Below are positions 39,037 to 40,076 of a DNA stretch of 40,076 bases, piece by piece. Where the stretch lies: assembly GCA_002721365.1 (NCBI GenBank), contig PBKC01000069.1:1-40076 (forward strand), read 5' to 3'. Under the pieces are notes generated by a model. That model was not told the DNA's origin. It ran no database searches and saw nothing but the letters and a program-made list of their open reading frames with translations. The first letter of the stretch is position 1. Every line of letters starts with the position of its first letter. The position numbers and the translations under genes were made by a program. This DNA is from Rhodospirillaceae bacterium (GTDB lineage: Bacteria; Pseudomonadota; Alphaproteobacteria; GCA-2721365).

Positions 39037-40076
39037 TCACGCCGACAGGAGCGCCCGGTTGTTCATGTAGCCGTTGTCGGCGAGCGGCGCCCAGCTCATC
39101 GATTCCTTTCGGAATTTGATCCAGCTCTCGTAGATGCGCTTGTTGATGTCGCCTTCCGAGGCGGTCTCGGCGACGACGTCGAGGCTGTGCTTCATCATGG
39201 CCCGGAAGACGTCGTCGGGGAAATGCCTGACCTGGACGTTGTGCTTGTTCACCAAGGTGTCCAGCGCTCTGGCATTGGCAGCGGAAAACTCTGACAGCGT
39301 GATGGTGTTCTCGGCCGCCGCACAGCGCCGGACAATCTCCTGCAGGTCTTTCGGAAGCTTTTCGTAGGCCTCCAGGTTGACCATCAGCGACAGGGTCGAT
39401 CCGGGTTCGTGGAAGCCGGGGCCGTAATAGTACTTGGCGACCTTGTAGAAGCCGAAGGCGAGGTCGTTCCAGGGTCCCACCCATTCGGTCGCGTCGATGA
39501 CGCCGGACTGGAGCGCCGGCATGATCTCGCCGCCCGGCATGTTCACCGCGGTCGCGCCGAGCCGGTTGATGACCTCGGCGCCGAGGCCGGGAATGCGCAT
39601 GGTCAGCCCGTTGAAGTCGGCGATCGAGTTGATCTCCTTCTGGAACCAGCCACCCATCTGGCACCCGGAACTTCCCGCGGCCCAGGCACGGAGGCCGAAT
39701 TCGGCATAGAGCTCGTCCCAGAGCTCCTGTCCGCCGCCGTAATAGAGCCAGCCGTTCTGCTCCTGCGCCGTGAGGCCGCCGGGGACCGTGCAGAAGAAGG
39801 GCGTGCTCTTGTTCTTGTTGACCCAGTAGTAGGCGGCGTCATGGCCGCATTCGGCGTTGCCCTGGCGCACCGCATCGAAGACCTCGAAAGCCGGCACCAG
39901 TTCGCCCGCGGCATAGAGCTTGACCGTCAGCCGTCCGTCCGACGCCGCGGTGATCGCATCCGCGAGGCGTTGCGCGCCCGTGCCGAGGCCGGGGAAGTTC
40001 TTGGGCCAAGTGGTGAGCATCTTCCACTCGAACCGCTGCTGTGCGATCGCCGGCGCCGGGAAGGCAGCGGCTCCCC
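39037..40076 (-). CDS. TRAP substrate-binding protein, TakP-like (5' end outside window)
   Basis: The visible 345 codons encode nearly the whole protein; the beginning of its signal peptide lies beyond the right edge. Eighteen codons upstream of the Met at 40020 remain in frame and end in APAIA before QQRFEWK, a likely signal cleavage site. The mature protein resembles Rhodobacter TakP, which binds 2-oxo acids: WKMLTTWPKNFPGLGTG, AAGELVPAFEVFDAVRQG, AAYYWVNKNKS, MGGWFQKEI, MRIPGLGAEV (substrate Arg) and DATEWVGPWNDLAFGFYKVAKYYYG match. Partner permeases are the DctQ/DctM pair at 36550-38480, encoded on the other strand. Confidence 0.9.
   Translation of the reverse strand, partial: GAAAFPAPAIAQQRFEWKMLTTWPKNFPGLGTGAQRLADAITAASDGRLTVKLYAAGELVPAFEVFDAVRQGNAECGHDAAYYWVNKNKSTPFFCTVPGGLTAQEQNGWLYYGGGQELWDELYAEFGLRAWAAGSSGCQMGGWFQKEINSIADFNGLTMRIPGLGAEVINRLGATAVNMPGGEIMPALQSGVIDATEWVGPWNDLAFGFYKVAKYYYGPGFHEPGSTLSLMVNLEAYEKLPKDLQEIVRRCAAAENTITLSEFSAANARALDTLVNKHNVQVRHFPDDVFRAMMKHSLDVVAETASEGDINKRIYESWIKFRKESMSWAPLADNGYMNNRALLSA

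Overview
The window reads as chromosomal DNA of a GC-rich alphaproteobacterium, most likely a Rhodospirillales-type, possibly marine, organism (inference). Reasons: the order rpoZ, rsh, pdxJ, acpS, lepB, rnc, era, recO, parC, alphaproteobacterial forms of Rsh, RecO, ParC and omega, frequent GTG/TTG starts, two families of TRAP transporter genes and many acyl-CoA genes. I saw no rRNA, tRNA, CRISPR array, transposase or prophage gene.

Left part (1-5.4 kb): a small entericidin-like lipoprotein with its own terminator, a PaiB-type flavin protein, a single-subunit molybdopterin oxidoreductase, a two-hairpin palindromic repeat, a TAXI-type TRAP binding protein and a CDF metal transporter.

5.4-10.4 kb is an acyl-CoA catabolic regulon. 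SDR and enoyl-CoA hydratase genes run left; a CaiB-type CoA-transferase and a MaoC hydratase run right; a LacI-family regulator runs left and a second MaoC gene runs right. Four copies of a 14-bp near-palindrome (TGAAANCGCTTACA) sit at the starts of SDR, caiB-like, lacI-like and the second maoC-like gene. This defines one regulon within the window and is its strongest system-level finding.

10.4-16.1 kb, all leftward: an ion-channel protein, a VOC protein, an exported peptidoglycan-binding/alpha-solenoid protein, then a putative operon of a small unknown protein, haloalkane dehalogenase, 2-oxopent-4-enoate-type hydratase and an SDR lacking the usual catalytic tetrad. 16.3-23.6 kb is mixed cell-envelope and housekeeping: a YbhN/LPG-synthase-type membrane protein, PLP dehydratase, Slt-type lytic transglycosylase, dapA-smpB, a secreted glutathione peroxidase, family-5 uracil-DNA glycosylase and a NYN/LabA protein.

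23.8-35.9 kb is the conserved rightward block folK, rpoZ, rsh, DUF2062, pdxJ, acpS, lepB, rnc, era, recO, parC, with a cupin and a SAM methyltransferase inserted between era and recO. Several neighbours share ATGA/GTGA/TTGA stop-start overlaps, suggesting translational coupling. 35.9-40.1 kb holds a small exported unknown, a 309-bp spacer with strong palindromes, a TRAP small and large permease pair, a small exported cysteine-containing protein and a TakP-like TRAP binding protein that runs off the right edge. Its substrate is probably a 2-oxo acid or related carboxylate (inference).
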